From positions 1-64,000 of the forward strand of contig JAEMGR010000036.1 of assembly GCA_016458225.1 (NCBI GenBank): a DNA stretch of 64,000 nt. The letters run 5' to 3'. Positions 45,457 through 54,955 of this stretch are shown here, in pieces. The notes beneath the pieces were generated by a model. It did not search any database. It was not told the DNA's origin and worked only from the letters and a program-made list of their open reading frames with translations. This DNA comes from Myxococcaceae bacterium JPH2 (GTDB lineage: Bacteria; Myxococcota; Myxococcia; Myxococcales; Myxococcaceae). A program made the translations under genes and the position numbers. Position 1 is the stretch's first letter. Every line of letters starts with the position of its first letter.

Positions 45457-46331
45457 GCCCGCGGCGCCAGACGGTCGCAGCGATTGCTGAACCGGCCGAA
45501 CGTGGCGCACACGGCGGACTCGGGCTCCTGCGCGCGATGCGCCGCTTCGAGGGCGCGCGCGAAGTGCTCGCGAGCCTTGAGCTGGGCGGTGGAGTCCGGT
45601 GCCACCGGCGGCGGGGGTTCTCCGTCGTCCCAGTCCGCGTGGTGCTCGGCCTCCAGCGTCCAGAGCAGCGCGAGGTTGGCGTGCACTTGTCGCTCCGCGC
45701 TCGCGTCGTGGAGGGCCTCGGCGGCGGCCAGGGCCTGCAGGTAGGCGCGGTGGCCCTCCTCGGTCATCCGCAGGTTGAAGTACGTGGCGCCGAGGTTGTT
45801 GGCGCTGACCCTGAGGCCCGGCAGGTCGCCCGCGGCGCGTCGGCGCTCCATGGCCAGCGTGAACCAGCTGATGGCCCCGGTCTCCAGGTTGCCGCAGCGG
45901 CGGCTCCACAAGCCGAGGTCATTCGCCGCGAGTCCGGCCATGGCGAGGTCTCCGCGCGCTTCGTAGAGCACCAGCGCGCGCTGATAGAAGCGGCCCGCCT
46001 CCTCGCAGCGCTGCAGGTCCAGCAGGAGGTCTCCCTGACGTTGCAGGGCCCTCGCCGCGGTGGACACGTCTCCGGCCTCGCTGGCGTGAACGAAGACACG
46101 CTCCAGGACGCGCAGGCCTGGGTCGTGTTGTCCACGCGCGCGGAGCTGGAGCGCGGCTTCGAGCGTGGCGGGAGGAAGGGTGCTCGGAGGTGGGGGGCTC
46201 GGAGTCGCGGTAGGGGCGGCGGGCTGCGCGACGGGCGGCTCGGTGGGAGCTGGAGCAAGGTTCCTCGCGCAGCTCGCGGACGTGCCGAGCGCGAGCAACA
46301 CGAGCCACAAAGAAGGGCGCCACGTTGGCAT
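45441..46331 (-). CDS. TPR-like lipoprotein-type protein
   Basis: 296 residues from ATG 46331. An N-terminal signal ends near Cys21 (SASCARN, lipobox-like but imperfect). A Pro/Thr-rich linker (about 25-55) precedes TPR-like helical repeats (about 60-260), e.g. ALQRQGDLLLDLQRCEEAGRFYQRAL and NNLGATYFNLRMTEEGHRAYLQAL with A/G/Y at repeat positions. A scaffold or interaction protein. Its last 16 bp overlap the end of the HEAT gene. Confidence 0.7.
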   Translation of the reverse strand: MPTWRPSLWLVLLALGTSASCARNLAPAPTEPPVAQPAAPTATPSPPPPSTLPPATLEAALQLRARGQHDPGLRVLERVFVHASEAGDVSTAARALQRQGDLLLDLQRCEEAGRFYQRALVLYEARGDLAMAGLAANDLGLWSRRCGNLETGAISWFTLAMERRRAAGDLPGLRVSANNLGATYFNLRMTEEGHRAYLQALAAAEALHDASAERQVHANLALLWTLEAEHHADWDDGEPPPPVAPDSTAQLKAREHFARALEAAHRAQEPESAVCATFGRFSNRCDRLAPRAQRAP

Positions 46332-46622
46332 GGCGACGATTCTGGGGGGACCTGGGCTCCGCGCACAACTCGACGCGCGCCGGGAGCATGACCCCGCGGG
46401 GAGGTCCGCCTGTCGATGGTGGATGCTTGCGCGCGGGGCGATGTTCGCGGCGCGGCATTCGTCGCCCTGGGCGCCGCGCTGAGTGTCGGGCCTTCCACGG
46501 CGAGGTCCGCCTGACCCGTGGCGCGCTGAGGAATTGGGAAAGACTTCTGCGTGCAGGACATCCCAACCGGGACGGCCCGTGCCCGGAATCCCTCTCATTC
46601 CTCGGGCGAAAGCGAGTTCACC

Positions 46623-47921
46623 ATGAGCAGGCATCGACGCATGGCTTCGGGGCGCGTCCTGGCGCCGTTGCTGGCGGGGGCCTTGGGTGTCGCGTGCGGA
46701 GAGCTGCCCGTGAGCGAGGCGGCCTTGGCGACCCGTCCCGCTCCGCTCGTCCGTGCTTCCCAGGGCGTGAAGCTGGGGGGAGACCTGTACGCGGACGCCG
46801 TGGCACCTGGAACCACGGCCACGGTGCTCAACGCGAACAACGCGGTGGGCGCGCCGGATGGCGAGGCGGCCACGGTGCTCGGGCTGCTCAATGCGTCGCT
46901 CGTGCTGGACCTGGGCGCGGGCGAGGAGGGGACGGGAAACCTGAAGGTGTATTACCAGGGCGTCGAGCTGTCGGTGGCGACGCAGGTGGACTTCCTCCGC
47001 GCGGATGGCACCGTGCTGACCACCGGGACGTTGCGCCTGGTGAACGTGAGCGTGGGGACGCACGTCGCGATGGTGCCGTTCCGAGGCGGCAGCGCGTCCT
47101 ACCGTTACGTTCGCCTGCGCGGGTCGGTCATCGAGTTGTTCATGGTGGATGCCATCGAGGCGGCGGGCCGGGTCGTCTGTGGCGACGGCCAGACGAATGG
47201 CGTCGAGACGTGCGACGACGGCAACCTCCAGTCCAGGGATGGCTGCAACAGCATCTGCCAGGTGGAGCATGGCTATACCTGCCATGGGCAACCCAGCGTC
47301 TGCACGGACGTGGATGAGTGCTACCTGGGCACGGCCCAGTGCGCGCCGGGCGAGCTGTGTGTGAACACGCCGGGCGGTTACACGTGCCAGCCGGATTGTC
47401 TGGCGCCGCGCACCGTCTGCGGTAGCGCTTGTGTGGACACCCAGACCGACGTGCTCCACTGCGGCGCGTGTGGACATGCCTGTGCGTATGGTGGGACGTG
47501 CGAACTCGGGGTCTGCGTGGGCGGCGGCGCGCTCCAGTTCACCGCGACCTGGAATCGCGACGGGGACGCGGACCTCCTGGTGCGCACGCCCACGGGCAAG
47601 CTCATCTCGTTCTGGAACCCGGGCCCCAGCGACGCCACGGACCGCGGCATCCTGGACGTGGATGCGCGCAAGGGGCTGGGGCCCGAGAACATCTACTGGC
47701 CGCTGGGGACGACTCCGCCGCCGGGCACCTATGACATCTGTCTGTCATTGACGACCTTCACGCCGGACGTGGACGTCAGCACCCCGGTGGATGCGCACGT
47801 GGTGGTGCGCCGGCCGGGGCAACTGGAGCGGGTGTTCGATACGCCGAGGATCCAACCCTCGCTGAACTTCGAGTGCGCCCCCACGGAGGCCAACTACGTG
47901 GGGTCCATCACCTATCCGTGA
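46623..47921 (+). CDS. Cys-rich lipoprotein with DUF4215, EGF and YfaP-like domains
   Basis: 432 residues from ATG 46623. Lipobox LGVAC (Cys25). Residues about 40-175 are a beta-rich domain of unknown type. Then a DUF4215-type myxobacterial Cys-rich repeat (CGDGQTNGVETCDDGN...DGCNSICQVEHGYTC), a calcium-binding EGF-like stretch starting DVDEC, a Cys-rich segment with HCGACGHAC, and a YfaP/DUF2135-like C-terminal domain (ATWNRDGDADLLVRTP...). Such proteins are typical surface-adhesion or matrix proteins of myxobacteria. All parts are in one frame. Confidence 0.85.
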   Translation: MSRHRRMASGRVLAPLLAGALGVACGELPVSEAALATRPAPLVRASQGVKLGGDLYADAVAPGTTATVLNANNAVGAPDGEAATVLGLLNASLVLDLGAGEEGTGNLKVYYQGVELSVATQVDFLRADGTVLTTGTLRLVNVSVGTHVAMVPFRGGSASYRYVRLRGSVIELFMVDAIEAAGRVVCGDGQTNGVETCDDGNLQSRDGCNSICQVEHGYTCHGQPSVCTDVDECYLGTAQCAPGELCVNTPGGYTCQPDCLAPRTVCGSACVDTQTDVLHCGACGHACAYGGTCELGVCVGGGALQFTATWNRDGDADLLVRTPTGKLISFWNPGPSDATDRGILDVDARKGLGPENIYWPLGTTPPPGTYDICLSLTTFTPDVDVSTPVDAHVVVRRPGQLERVFDTPRIQPSLNFECAPTEANYVGSITYP

Positions 47922-47945
47922 GGCGCCTCGGGTCTCGTGGCTCGC

Positions 47946-49601
47946 TCAGTGGCGCGCGCGTCCGGGTGACACGCGCAGGCGAGTGGGCAGGTGCGGATCG
48001 AACTCGTTGTAGGCGGGGGCCTCCGGCTCGTCGGGGACGCGCAGGACCTGCAGCGTGGAGACTCCCGCCCAGCGCCGCACGACCTGCGTGGCGGTCGCGT
48101 TGTCGGAGACGCTCAGGGAGCGGATCAAGCTCCCGTGATTGGCCCCCGGGGCTTGAAACAGGAACGAGTCCTTGGCCTGGCCCAGCGGATACGCGGCCGC
48201 CGTCCACGGGTCCAGCTCGCCATAGATGAACATCAGCCGCTCGCCCTGCGTTGTCACCCAGGTCCGGATGTCTTGCATGGACTCGGGGCGGAAGGGCAAG
48301 GGGACGCCGGGGGGCGCATACTGCGGTCCGGTGTCTGTGTCTGGGAAGTGGACGAGCGCGCCCAGGTGGTCGTCATAGGGCTTGGGCCAGCCCAGCTCGA
48401 CGGCGGCCTGATAGTAATACGCCTGATACGCGACGACGCCGCTGTTGCCCTCGTCCATGAACGTCTCCAGCGGCGAGTAATCCTGGAGGACCGTCATCAG
48501 CTCCGCGTCGGTCGCGCTGTCGCCGAGGAACGCGGAGCAGTCGCTGGGGGCGTAGTACTGCCAGAAGGCGAAGTAGGACTCGATGACGCAGTGCTCGAAG
48601 GCCTTCTCGATGCCGAGCCTCGTGAACGTCTTGCCCTGTGACGTGGCGTAGTTCTGGAACAACGTGAGCATCCGCTCGCGGCGTCCCAGCACGACACGCT
48701 GGAAGGTGTGCATGCGCTCGCGGCACTCCGCTTGGGCGTCTCCACCCACGGCCGCCTGGAACGCGGGGAAGCGCTCGTCGTCCGCGCGGGCCAGCGGCGC
48801 CACGTAGGCCACGGTGCCGTCCACGTCGTTTGGATAGAAGCGGCGGTGGAAGACCGCGGTCTCGCCACCCTTGCTCGCGCCCGTGGAGATCCACTTGCCC
48901 GTGTAGACGGCCTTCAGTGCCTGGATGACGCGGTGGTAGTCCGCCGCGGACTGGCGGATGGTGAGCAGGCTCCAGTCCGTGGGCTTGGGGATGCTGGGTG
49001 GGAAGTAGCGGTGCTCGATGGAGAGCTGGTTGCCGCTGAGCAGGGCCGTCAACTCTCGGCGGCCCGCGGTGGGGCCCACGAAGTACCCGGAGTTGTAGAA
49101 GACCATGGGGGCGACATCCAGCTTGTGGAGCAGCGTCAGGCGCTGGGTGAATCGCTGGCAGCCAGGGCGGTTGTGGTCCGCGGGCTGGTCGTACTCCAGC
49201 GTGAAGAAGCGATAGCCGGAGGGGACTGGGACGCGGTCGGGGTTCTCGCGCACGGTGAGGCCGGGGATGGCGGTGAGCCGCGTGAGGATGTCCACCGTCG
49301 TGTCCCGGACGACGGGAGGCGGAGGCAGTGGCTCGTCCGGAACTGCGGCGCAGTCTTCCGTGGGGCCGGCATCCGAGGGACCGGCGTCAGACCTGTCAGG
49401 GCCCGCATCCGTGGGGCCGGCGTCTGTCCATTCGGGGCCCGCGTCGCGCTGTTCCGGGCCTGCATCCTTGGGGCCCGCGTCGGCGCTGGGACCGGGGCCT
49501 TGCGGCTCTCCAGGCTCGTCTCCGCAGGCGGGTTGAAGGGCGAGCGCGAGGAGCGGGACGAACAACAACGCGAGTCGTGCGCGACGCGGAGGTGGATGCA
49601 T
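47946..49601 (-). CDS. Secreted S37-family (PS-10-type) aminopeptidase lipoprotein
   Basis: 551 residues from ATG 49601. Lipobox LQPAC (Cys26). Residues about 40-80 hold seven D-A-G-P repeats, a flexible linker. The remaining 460 residues are an alpha/beta-hydrolase of the PS-10/S37 tripeptidyl-aminopeptidase type: nucleophile Ser243 in T-G-A-S-K-G-G-E-T, F-Y-P-N-D-V-D-G-T-V-A-Y-V-A-P, and the Asp/His near G-E-L-D-P-W-T and G-A-N-H-G-S. It probably digests peptides outside the cell, in line with a predatory lifestyle. Confidence 0.87.
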   Translation of the reverse strand: MHPPPRRARLALLFVPLLALALQPACGDEPGEPQGPGPSADAGPKDAGPEQRDAGPEWTDAGPTDAGPDRSDAGPSDAGPTEDCAAVPDEPLPPPPVVRDTTVDILTRLTAIPGLTVRENPDRVPVPSGYRFFTLEYDQPADHNRPGCQRFTQRLTLLHKLDVAPMVFYNSGYFVGPTAGRRELTALLSGNQLSIEHRYFPPSIPKPTDWSLLTIRQSAADYHRVIQALKAVYTGKWISTGASKGGETAVFHRRFYPNDVDGTVAYVAPLARADDERFPAFQAAVGGDAQAECRERMHTFQRVVLGRRERMLTLFQNYATSQGKTFTRLGIEKAFEHCVIESYFAFWQYYAPSDCSAFLGDSATDAELMTVLQDYSPLETFMDEGNSGVVAYQAYYYQAAVELGWPKPYDDHLGALVHFPDTDTGPQYAPPGVPLPFRPESMQDIRTWVTTQGERLMFIYGELDPWTAAAYPLGQAKDSFLFQAPGANHGSLIRSLSVSDNATATQVVRRWAGVSTLQVLRVPDEPEAPAYNEFDPHLPTRLRVSPGRARH

Positions 49602-49840
49602 GGGAGCCTTTCCGAGCGTGGGGGGAAGCACGCGGTCGCGAATGCTAGTGCATCGTCGTTGTCGGATGGGATGACGCGTGACGTGGCTTCCCTCGGGCCC
49701 GGTGCGGAGAACCTGGCGACACGTGCGCGCCGCGGTGCCCCGGGCGAGATGTCTGTCCATGGTCCTCGAGGCACGAGGGCGCTTGAGTCGGCCCGAGGAG
49801 CGCGCTAGCCACGCACCCGACCTCTCATTTCCGGAGCCGC

Positions 49841-51922
49841 ATGATGACGCCCCTGTTCCTGGCCGCCCTGCTCGCCGCCGCGCCCCCCGCCCCGAGCGCG
49901 GCGCCCGCCTCGTCGAGTGACTTCCTCAAGCAGCGGCTGGGAACCACCGCCGTCGCGCAGGTCTTCGCGCCCGGCGTCCCGGCGCTGTCTGCCGCCGACA
50001 AGCGCGTGGCGTGGTCCCTCACGCTGGCGGCGCACGCGGGCGAGGACATCGCCTATGCGCAGCTCGGGTGGAAGCTGGTCCCCGCCAAGCGCCTGTTGGA
50101 GAGCGTGTATCTGTTTGGCCGCGAGGGACAGGGCGCCGCGTTCGACACCCAGCTCGGCAACTACCTGGTCCGCTTCTATGGCCACACCGGCAATCATGAT
50201 CAGGTGACCGGGCAGAAGTTCGTCCCCGAGTTCACGCCCGAGCAACTCGAGGCCGCCGCCGTGCGCGCGCTGAAGGCGGGAGCGCCCCTGGGCGTGAAGG
50301 ACGAGGCGGGCCTGAAGGCGTGGCTCACCGAGCTGCGTCCCACCCTCTTCGATGCGAGCTTCGAGCCGCAGCTCACCTCCAAGGCTCCGCCACCCGGGCA
50401 GGACCTGCTCACCGCGTCGGCCAACACGGCCTACGGCCCCGGCGTCACGATGAAGGACCTGGAGGGCTTCAACGAGAAGTACCCGCTCGACTCGCGCGTG
50501 GTGAAGCAGGACGGGAAGCTCGTCGAGCAGGTGTTCCGCGCGGGCACTCCGGACGGCAAGGTGGCGCCCGGCTTGTTCGCGGGCGAGCTGGCGCGCGTCA
50601 ACGGGCACCTGGGGGAGGCGATGCGCTCGGCGGCTCCGGCGCAGCGCGCGGCGCTGGGCAAGCTGGTGCGCTTCTTCCAGACCGGCGACCTGAAGGACTG
50701 GGACGCGTACAACATCGCGTGGCTGAAGGTGGATCCGCAGGTGGACGCCAACCTCGGCTTCATCGAGACGTATGTGGATCCTCGCGGGCACAAGGGCCAG
50801 TGGGAGGCGCTCGTCAATTACCGCGATGCGAAGGAGAACCGCATCATGGAGTTGATGGGACGGCGCGCGCAGTACTTCGAGGACCGGCTGCCCTGGCCCC
50901 AGAAGTACAAGCGCAAGAAGGTGGCGCCGCCGGTGGCCAAGGCCATCAACCTCATCACCACGTACCCGCAGCCGCCCGCGGGCATCAACCTGCCCAATGA
51001 GCAGCACATCCGGGAGCGCTACGGCAGCAAGAGCGTCATGGTGACCAACGTCATGGAGGCCGCGTCCGCGCTGGTGCGCCTGCCCATGGCCATGGAGCTG
51101 TCTCCCACCGAGGAGGAGCGCGCCCAGGCCGCGCGCTTCTCCGTCACCGCGCGCAAGTGGCTGGTGGCGTTCCACGAGGTGCTGGGCCATGCCTCCGGGC
51201 AGGTGGACCCCAAGCTCAAGGGACAGCCGCCCTCCGCGTTCCTGCGCGAGTACGACAACACGCTGGAGGAGGCGCGGGCGGACCTGGTCGCGCTGTGGCA
51301 CGCCTACGACCCGGCGCTCGCGGAGCTGTCACCCGACCACGAGGCCATCGCGCGGCAGATGTACCGGGACTTCCTGGCGGAGGGCCTCACCAACCTGCGC
51401 AGCGTGGAGACGGGGGACAGCTTCGAGGAGGACCATCAGCGCGGACACCAGATGACCGTGACGTACCTGCGCGAGAAGGGCGCGGTGGCGCAGAAGGTCG
51501 TGGATGGCCGCACCTACTGGACGGTGACCGACTACGCCCGCATGCGCGAGGCGGTGGGCGAGCTGCTCTCCAAGCTCATGGTCATCAAGGCCACCGGGGA
51601 CTACGAGGGCATCCGCGCGCTCGTGCAGGAGAAGGGCATCCACTTCGAGCCGGCGCTGCGCGACGAAATCACCGCGCGCGTGAAGCGGCTGGACGTGCCC
51701 ACGATGCTGCTCATCTCCTCGCCGCGCCTGGTGCCCGTGCTGGACGCGAAGGGGCAGGTGGTGGACGTGAAGGTGGATGAGTCCCAGGACTTCATCGCGC
51801 AGCACCTGGAGCGCAGCCTGCTGGGCCGGTTGCCTGTCGCCGAGGCCACGCGGGTCGCGGCGCGCGTGGCGGCCTCGCCCGAGGCGCTGCGCGAGGCGTA
51901 CCGCGCGCTACCCTCGCCCTGA
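49841..51922 (+). CDS. Dipeptidyl-peptidase III-like metalloprotease (M49)
   Basis: 693 residues from ATG 49841, with GGAG 6 bases upstream. A signal peptide of about 20 residues. The zinc motif is HEVLGH (445-450), with the M49-specific spacer residue, and the third ligand Glu in LEEARAD (about 476-477). M49 peptidases release dipeptides from the N-terminus of oligopeptides. Other M49 members are cytosolic; the signal peptide makes this an exported version. The C-terminus overlaps the convergent permease gene by 15 bp. Confidence 0.88.
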   Translation: MMTPLFLAALLAAAPPAPSAAPASSSDFLKQRLGTTAVAQVFAPGVPALSAADKRVAWSLTLAAHAGEDIAYAQLGWKLVPAKRLLESVYLFGREGQGAAFDTQLGNYLVRFYGHTGNHDQVTGQKFVPEFTPEQLEAAAVRALKAGAPLGVKDEAGLKAWLTELRPTLFDASFEPQLTSKAPPPGQDLLTASANTAYGPGVTMKDLEGFNEKYPLDSRVVKQDGKLVEQVFRAGTPDGKVAPGLFAGELARVNGHLGEAMRSAAPAQRAALGKLVRFFQTGDLKDWDAYNIAWLKVDPQVDANLGFIETYVDPRGHKGQWEALVNYRDAKENRIMELMGRRAQYFEDRLPWPQKYKRKKVAPPVAKAINLITTYPQPPAGINLPNEQHIRERYGSKSVMVTNVMEAASALVRLPMAMELSPTEEERAQAARFSVTARKWLVAFHEVLGHASGQVDPKLKGQPPSAFLREYDNTLEEARADLVALWHAYDPALAELSPDHEAIARQMYRDFLAEGLTNLRSVETGDSFEEDHQRGHQMTVTYLREKGAVAQKVVDGRTYWTVTDYARMREAVGELLSKLMVIKATGDYEGIRALVQEKGIHFEPALRDEITARVKRLDVPTMLLISSPRLVPVLDAKGQVVDVKVDESQDFIAQHLERSLLGRLPVAEATRVAARVAASPEALREAYRALPSP

Positions 51923-52993
51923 CGCGCTGGGCGGAGGTGGGGAGGACTGAGCCGGGGCCCGCTCGTCGCGCTGGGAGATTCTCACCAGCGTGAGGAAGAA
52001 CGCCACGATGAGCGGGCCCAGCAGCAGCCCGACCGCGCCGAACGCCGCGAGTCCTCCCAGCAGGGCGAAGAAGACGATGGCCCCGTGCTGGTTCATCCCC
52101 TTGCGAGCCAGCAGCGGCTTGACGATGTTGTCCACCACGCCCACCACCGCGACGCCCCAGATGGTCAGGAAGAGGGCCGTCCAGGCGTGGCCGCTCAGGA
52201 GCATCAGCAGGGCGGCGGCGAGCACCACCACCGCCGCGCCCACCGCCGGGATGAGGGCGAAGAAGAACGTCAGCCCCGCGAAGAACAGCGGGGCCGGGAC
52301 GCCGCCGATGAGGTAGCCCACCAGCGCCGCTCCCGCCTGCACGCCCGCGGTGGCCACCGACGACACCAGCACCGACACCGAGGTGGCGCGGAACTCGCGC
52401 AGCAGCTCCTGCGTCTGTCCGGGCCGCAGCGGCGAGACGCTCTCCAGCCACCGCACCAGCCGGTCCCCGTCCGTCAGGAAGAAGAAGAAGGCGATGAGCA
52501 TCATCGCGGTCTGCAGCGCGATGGAGCCCGTGGCCGCCACGGCCCCCGTCACCGCCTTGGCCGCCGCCGCGCCCTGCTGCTGCAAGGTGCGGTTGAGGCT
52601 CTCCTGCTCCACCGGCAGCTGCTCCAGCATCTTCTCCAGGGGCACGCGCAGGATGTCCGGCAGCTTGTCGACGAGTCCTTGCAGCCCCTCGTGCTGGATG
52701 GTCTGCCCGATGAAGCGCACGCCCTCGGAGATTTCCGTGATGAGGAAGGCGGTGAGCCCGCCCAGCGGAATCAAGAGCGCGAGCACGAAGGCGGCGCAGA
52801 TGAGCCCCGCGGACACGTGGTCATGTCCGCGCAGCTTGCGGGTCAGCCATCGGTGCAGCCCCGAGAACGTGCCAGCCAGCACCGCCGCCAGGAAGAACGC
52901 CTCGGCGAACGGGCGGATGACCAGGCACAGCAGGAACAGGGACAGCAGGATGAGGCCGGTGAAGACGCGTTGGGCGACCCGGTCGGATGCCAT
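51908..52993 (-). CDS. AI-2E/PerM-family membrane permease
   Basis: 361 residues, PF01594 family. About eight membrane segments, two N-terminal, one near 65-90, a long soluble segment (95-155), then five further helices. Typical features: L-F-L-T-I-W-G, V-D-N-(I)-(V)-K-P-L-(L). Members have been linked to autoinducer-2 export and sodium/proton or other efflux; substrate here is unknown. A short Pro/Ser-rich C-terminus ends the protein. Confidence 0.86.
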   Translation of the reverse strand: MASDRVAQRVFTGLILLSLFLLCLVIRPFAEAFFLAAVLAGTFSGLHRWLTRKLRGHDHVSAGLICAAFVLALLIPLGGLTAFLITEISEGVRFIGQTIQHEGLQGLVDKLPDILRVPLEKMLEQLPVEQESLNRTLQQQGAAAAKAVTGAVAATGSIALQTAMMLIAFFFFLTDGDRLVRWLESVSPLRPGQTQELLREFRATSVSVLVSSVATAGVQAGAALVGYLIGGVPAPLFFAGLTFFFALIPAVGAAVVVLAAALLMLLSGHAWTALFLTIWGVAVVGVVDNIVKPLLARKGMNQHGAIVFFALLGGLAAFGAVGLLLGPLIVAFFLTLVRISQRDERAPAQSSPPPPSASGRG

Positions 52994-53098
52994 GACCCCT
53001 GGAAGCTAGGCAGCCCGTCGAGGGATACCCAGGGGCGTCCGGTGGGTCGCTTGCTCGCCGGGCTTGGGGACGGGCGCGAGGCGGTTAGAGTGCGCGCC

Positions 53099-53512
53099 AT
53101 GCCGCCTCTCGACTCGCCCGCGTTCACCCAGTGGTTGCCTCAGGTGCTGTGCGCCGCCTTCCTCGCCATCCTGTTCCTCCAGTCGGGGGTGGACAAGGTG
53201 GTGGACTGGAAGGGCAACCTGGGCTGGCTCACCGGCCACTTCTCCAAGTCCCCCCTGCGCGGCGTGGTGGCGCCGATGCTGGCCGTCCTCACGCTGATGG
53301 AGCTGGCGTCCGGCGCGGTGAGCGCGGCGGGCGTGGTGGCGCTCGTCGTCTCCGGGGCCGCGCGGCTCGCGTGGATGGGCGCGGCGCTGTCGGCGGGCTC
53401 GCTGGTGTGCCTCTTCTTCGGCCAGCGCATGGCCAAGGAGTACGGGGGCGCGGCGGCGCTGGTGCCGTACTTCCTGCTCGCCATCGCGACGCTCGTCCTC
53501 ACGCGCGGCTGA
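53099..53512 (+). CDS. DoxX-family membrane protein
   Basis: 137 residues, ATG 53099. Four membrane helices with the DoxX-type segment F-L-Q-S-G-V-D-K-V near the end of helix 1. DoxX proteins take part in redox and quinone-related membrane functions in some bacteria. It is divergent from the AI-2E gene and convergent with the ThrE-like exporter. Family assignment moderate. Confidence 0.75.
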   Translation: MPPLDSPAFTQWLPQVLCAAFLAILFLQSGVDKVVDWKGNLGWLTGHFSKSPLRGVVAPMLAVLTLMELASGAVSAAGVVALVVSGAARLAWMGAALSAGSLVCLFFGQRMAKEYGGAAALVPYFLLAIATLVLTRG

Positions 53513-53521
53513 GGCTCCGCG

Positions 53522-54808
53522 TCAGAGCACCTTGCGGGGCGGCAGGACCGCGTTGGCGGCCAGCAGCCCCGACGCGAGCGCCACGGCCACCATCAGCATG
53601 GAGAAGGCGGTGTCCACGCCGGCCACCACGTCTCGCTCCATCAGCGACGCGAGGCTGCGGAAGCCCACGCTTCCGGGCACCAGCAGCATGAGGCCCGGCA
53701 GCACCGTGGTCATCGACGGGCGGTTGCGCAGCTTCGCCAGCGCGTTGCTGCCAATGCCCAACAGCAGCGCGCCCACGAAGGCTCCAAGCTGAGGCCCGAG
53801 GAACAGCGCGCCCAGGCGAGAGCCCGCGAACGCGCACGTGCCGCCCAGCGCAATCCATCCCCAATCACGAGGGTGGGCGCGGAAGAGCACTGCGATCGCG
53901 AAGCCCGCGACGAGCAGCGACACCACGGCCGTCCAGGGGGGCAGCGCCGCGGGCGTCATGCCCACCGGAGCGGGCGGGAGCATCACCGCCACCTTGCCGC
54001 CGAGCGCCACGCCGAACCCGAGCTGGAGGAAGACGAGCGCCGCGCCCGTGAGGCGCGAGGTTCCCGAGATGAGGTTGCGCGTGGCCACCTCGTTGATGGC
54101 CACGGTGAGCGCCAGGCCCGGCAACAGCACGATGAGCCCCGCCAGCGTGGCCACCTCCACGGACAGGGGCCCGAGGAAGCGCGCGGCGACGGCGGCGGTG
54201 GCCGAGGAGATGATGGCCGCGGCGAACTCGAGCACGCGCGCGGTGGAGGGCTGCTTCACCGTGGCGAGGTCCAGCGCGCCGATGGCGAAGCTGCTGAGCG
54301 CCGCCACCAGCATCTCCCGCAGACCTCCGCCGAAGAGCCGGCCCGCGGCGGCGCCCGCCAGCGTCCAGCACAGGATTTGAAGCAGCGGGCCGTAGCGCGG
54401 CGGGCGCGCGAGGATGGCCTCCACGCGCATCGCGCCTTCGCTGGGGGACATGCGCCCGTGGATGACGTCATCCGTGAGCACGTCCAGCAGCGTCAGGCGC
54501 TCCAGGTCCGTGTCCCCGGGCTCGGTGCGGATGAGGCAGGTGCGCAGCGCCTCGGGCGGACCGAAGGAGGCGAAGATGGCGGTGGGCGTGGAGAAGAAGC
54601 GGGTATCCAACCCCAGGCGCTCACACACCCGCTGCATCAGCCCCTCCAGGCGATGGGCGGGCGTGCCATACCGGTGGAGCGCCTGTCCCAGCCGCAGGAT
54701 GAACGTCACCGCGGGGGCAGGGGGTGGGAGCGAGGACGTGGAGGCGAGGATTTCCGACGGAACCACGGGCGTACCTTCGAGCGCGGAGGACACGGTCGCG
54801 GCGCACAT
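53522..54808 (-). CDS. Threonine/serine exporter (ThrE family)
   Basis: 428 residues from ATG 54808. Residues about 30-155 form the cytoplasmic N-terminal domain of ThrE proteins (LGQALHRYGTPAHRLEGLMQRVCERLGLD is its usual opening). The rest holds ten hydrophobic segments in two sets, as in the full-length ThrE form with both DUF1212 and DUF3815-like halves. Exports threonine, serine or related small solutes by proton motive force. Start chosen for the first Met after the divergent gene region. Confidence 0.9.
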   Translation of the reverse strand: MCAATVSSALEGTPVVPSEILASTSSLPPPAPAVTFILRLGQALHRYGTPAHRLEGLMQRVCERLGLDTRFFSTPTAIFASFGPPEALRTCLIRTEPGDTDLERLTLLDVLTDDVIHGRMSPSEGAMRVEAILARPPRYGPLLQILCWTLAGAAAGRLFGGGLREMLVAALSSFAIGALDLATVKQPSTARVLEFAAAIISSATAAVAARFLGPLSVEVATLAGLIVLLPGLALTVAINEVATRNLISGTSRLTGAALVFLQLGFGVALGGKVAVMLPPAPVGMTPAALPPWTAVVSLLVAGFAIAVLFRAHPRDWGWIALGGTCAFAGSRLGALFLGPQLGAFVGALLLGIGSNALAKLRNRPSMTTVLPGLMLLVPGSVGFRSLASLMERDVVAGVDTAFSMLMVAVALASGLLAANAVLPPRKVL

Positions 54809-54955
54809 GGCAGAGCACCGAGAGGGAGTCAAACCACGGGCGCGTGACGCCCCTTCCCTTGGGGGCGTCCGAGTGCGAGGTAGGCACGGGATGCGCGGCC
54901 TTTCAGGTGTTTGCCGGGTCGCCCGCCGCAGGTGGGTGCCCGGGAGGGAGCTGAC

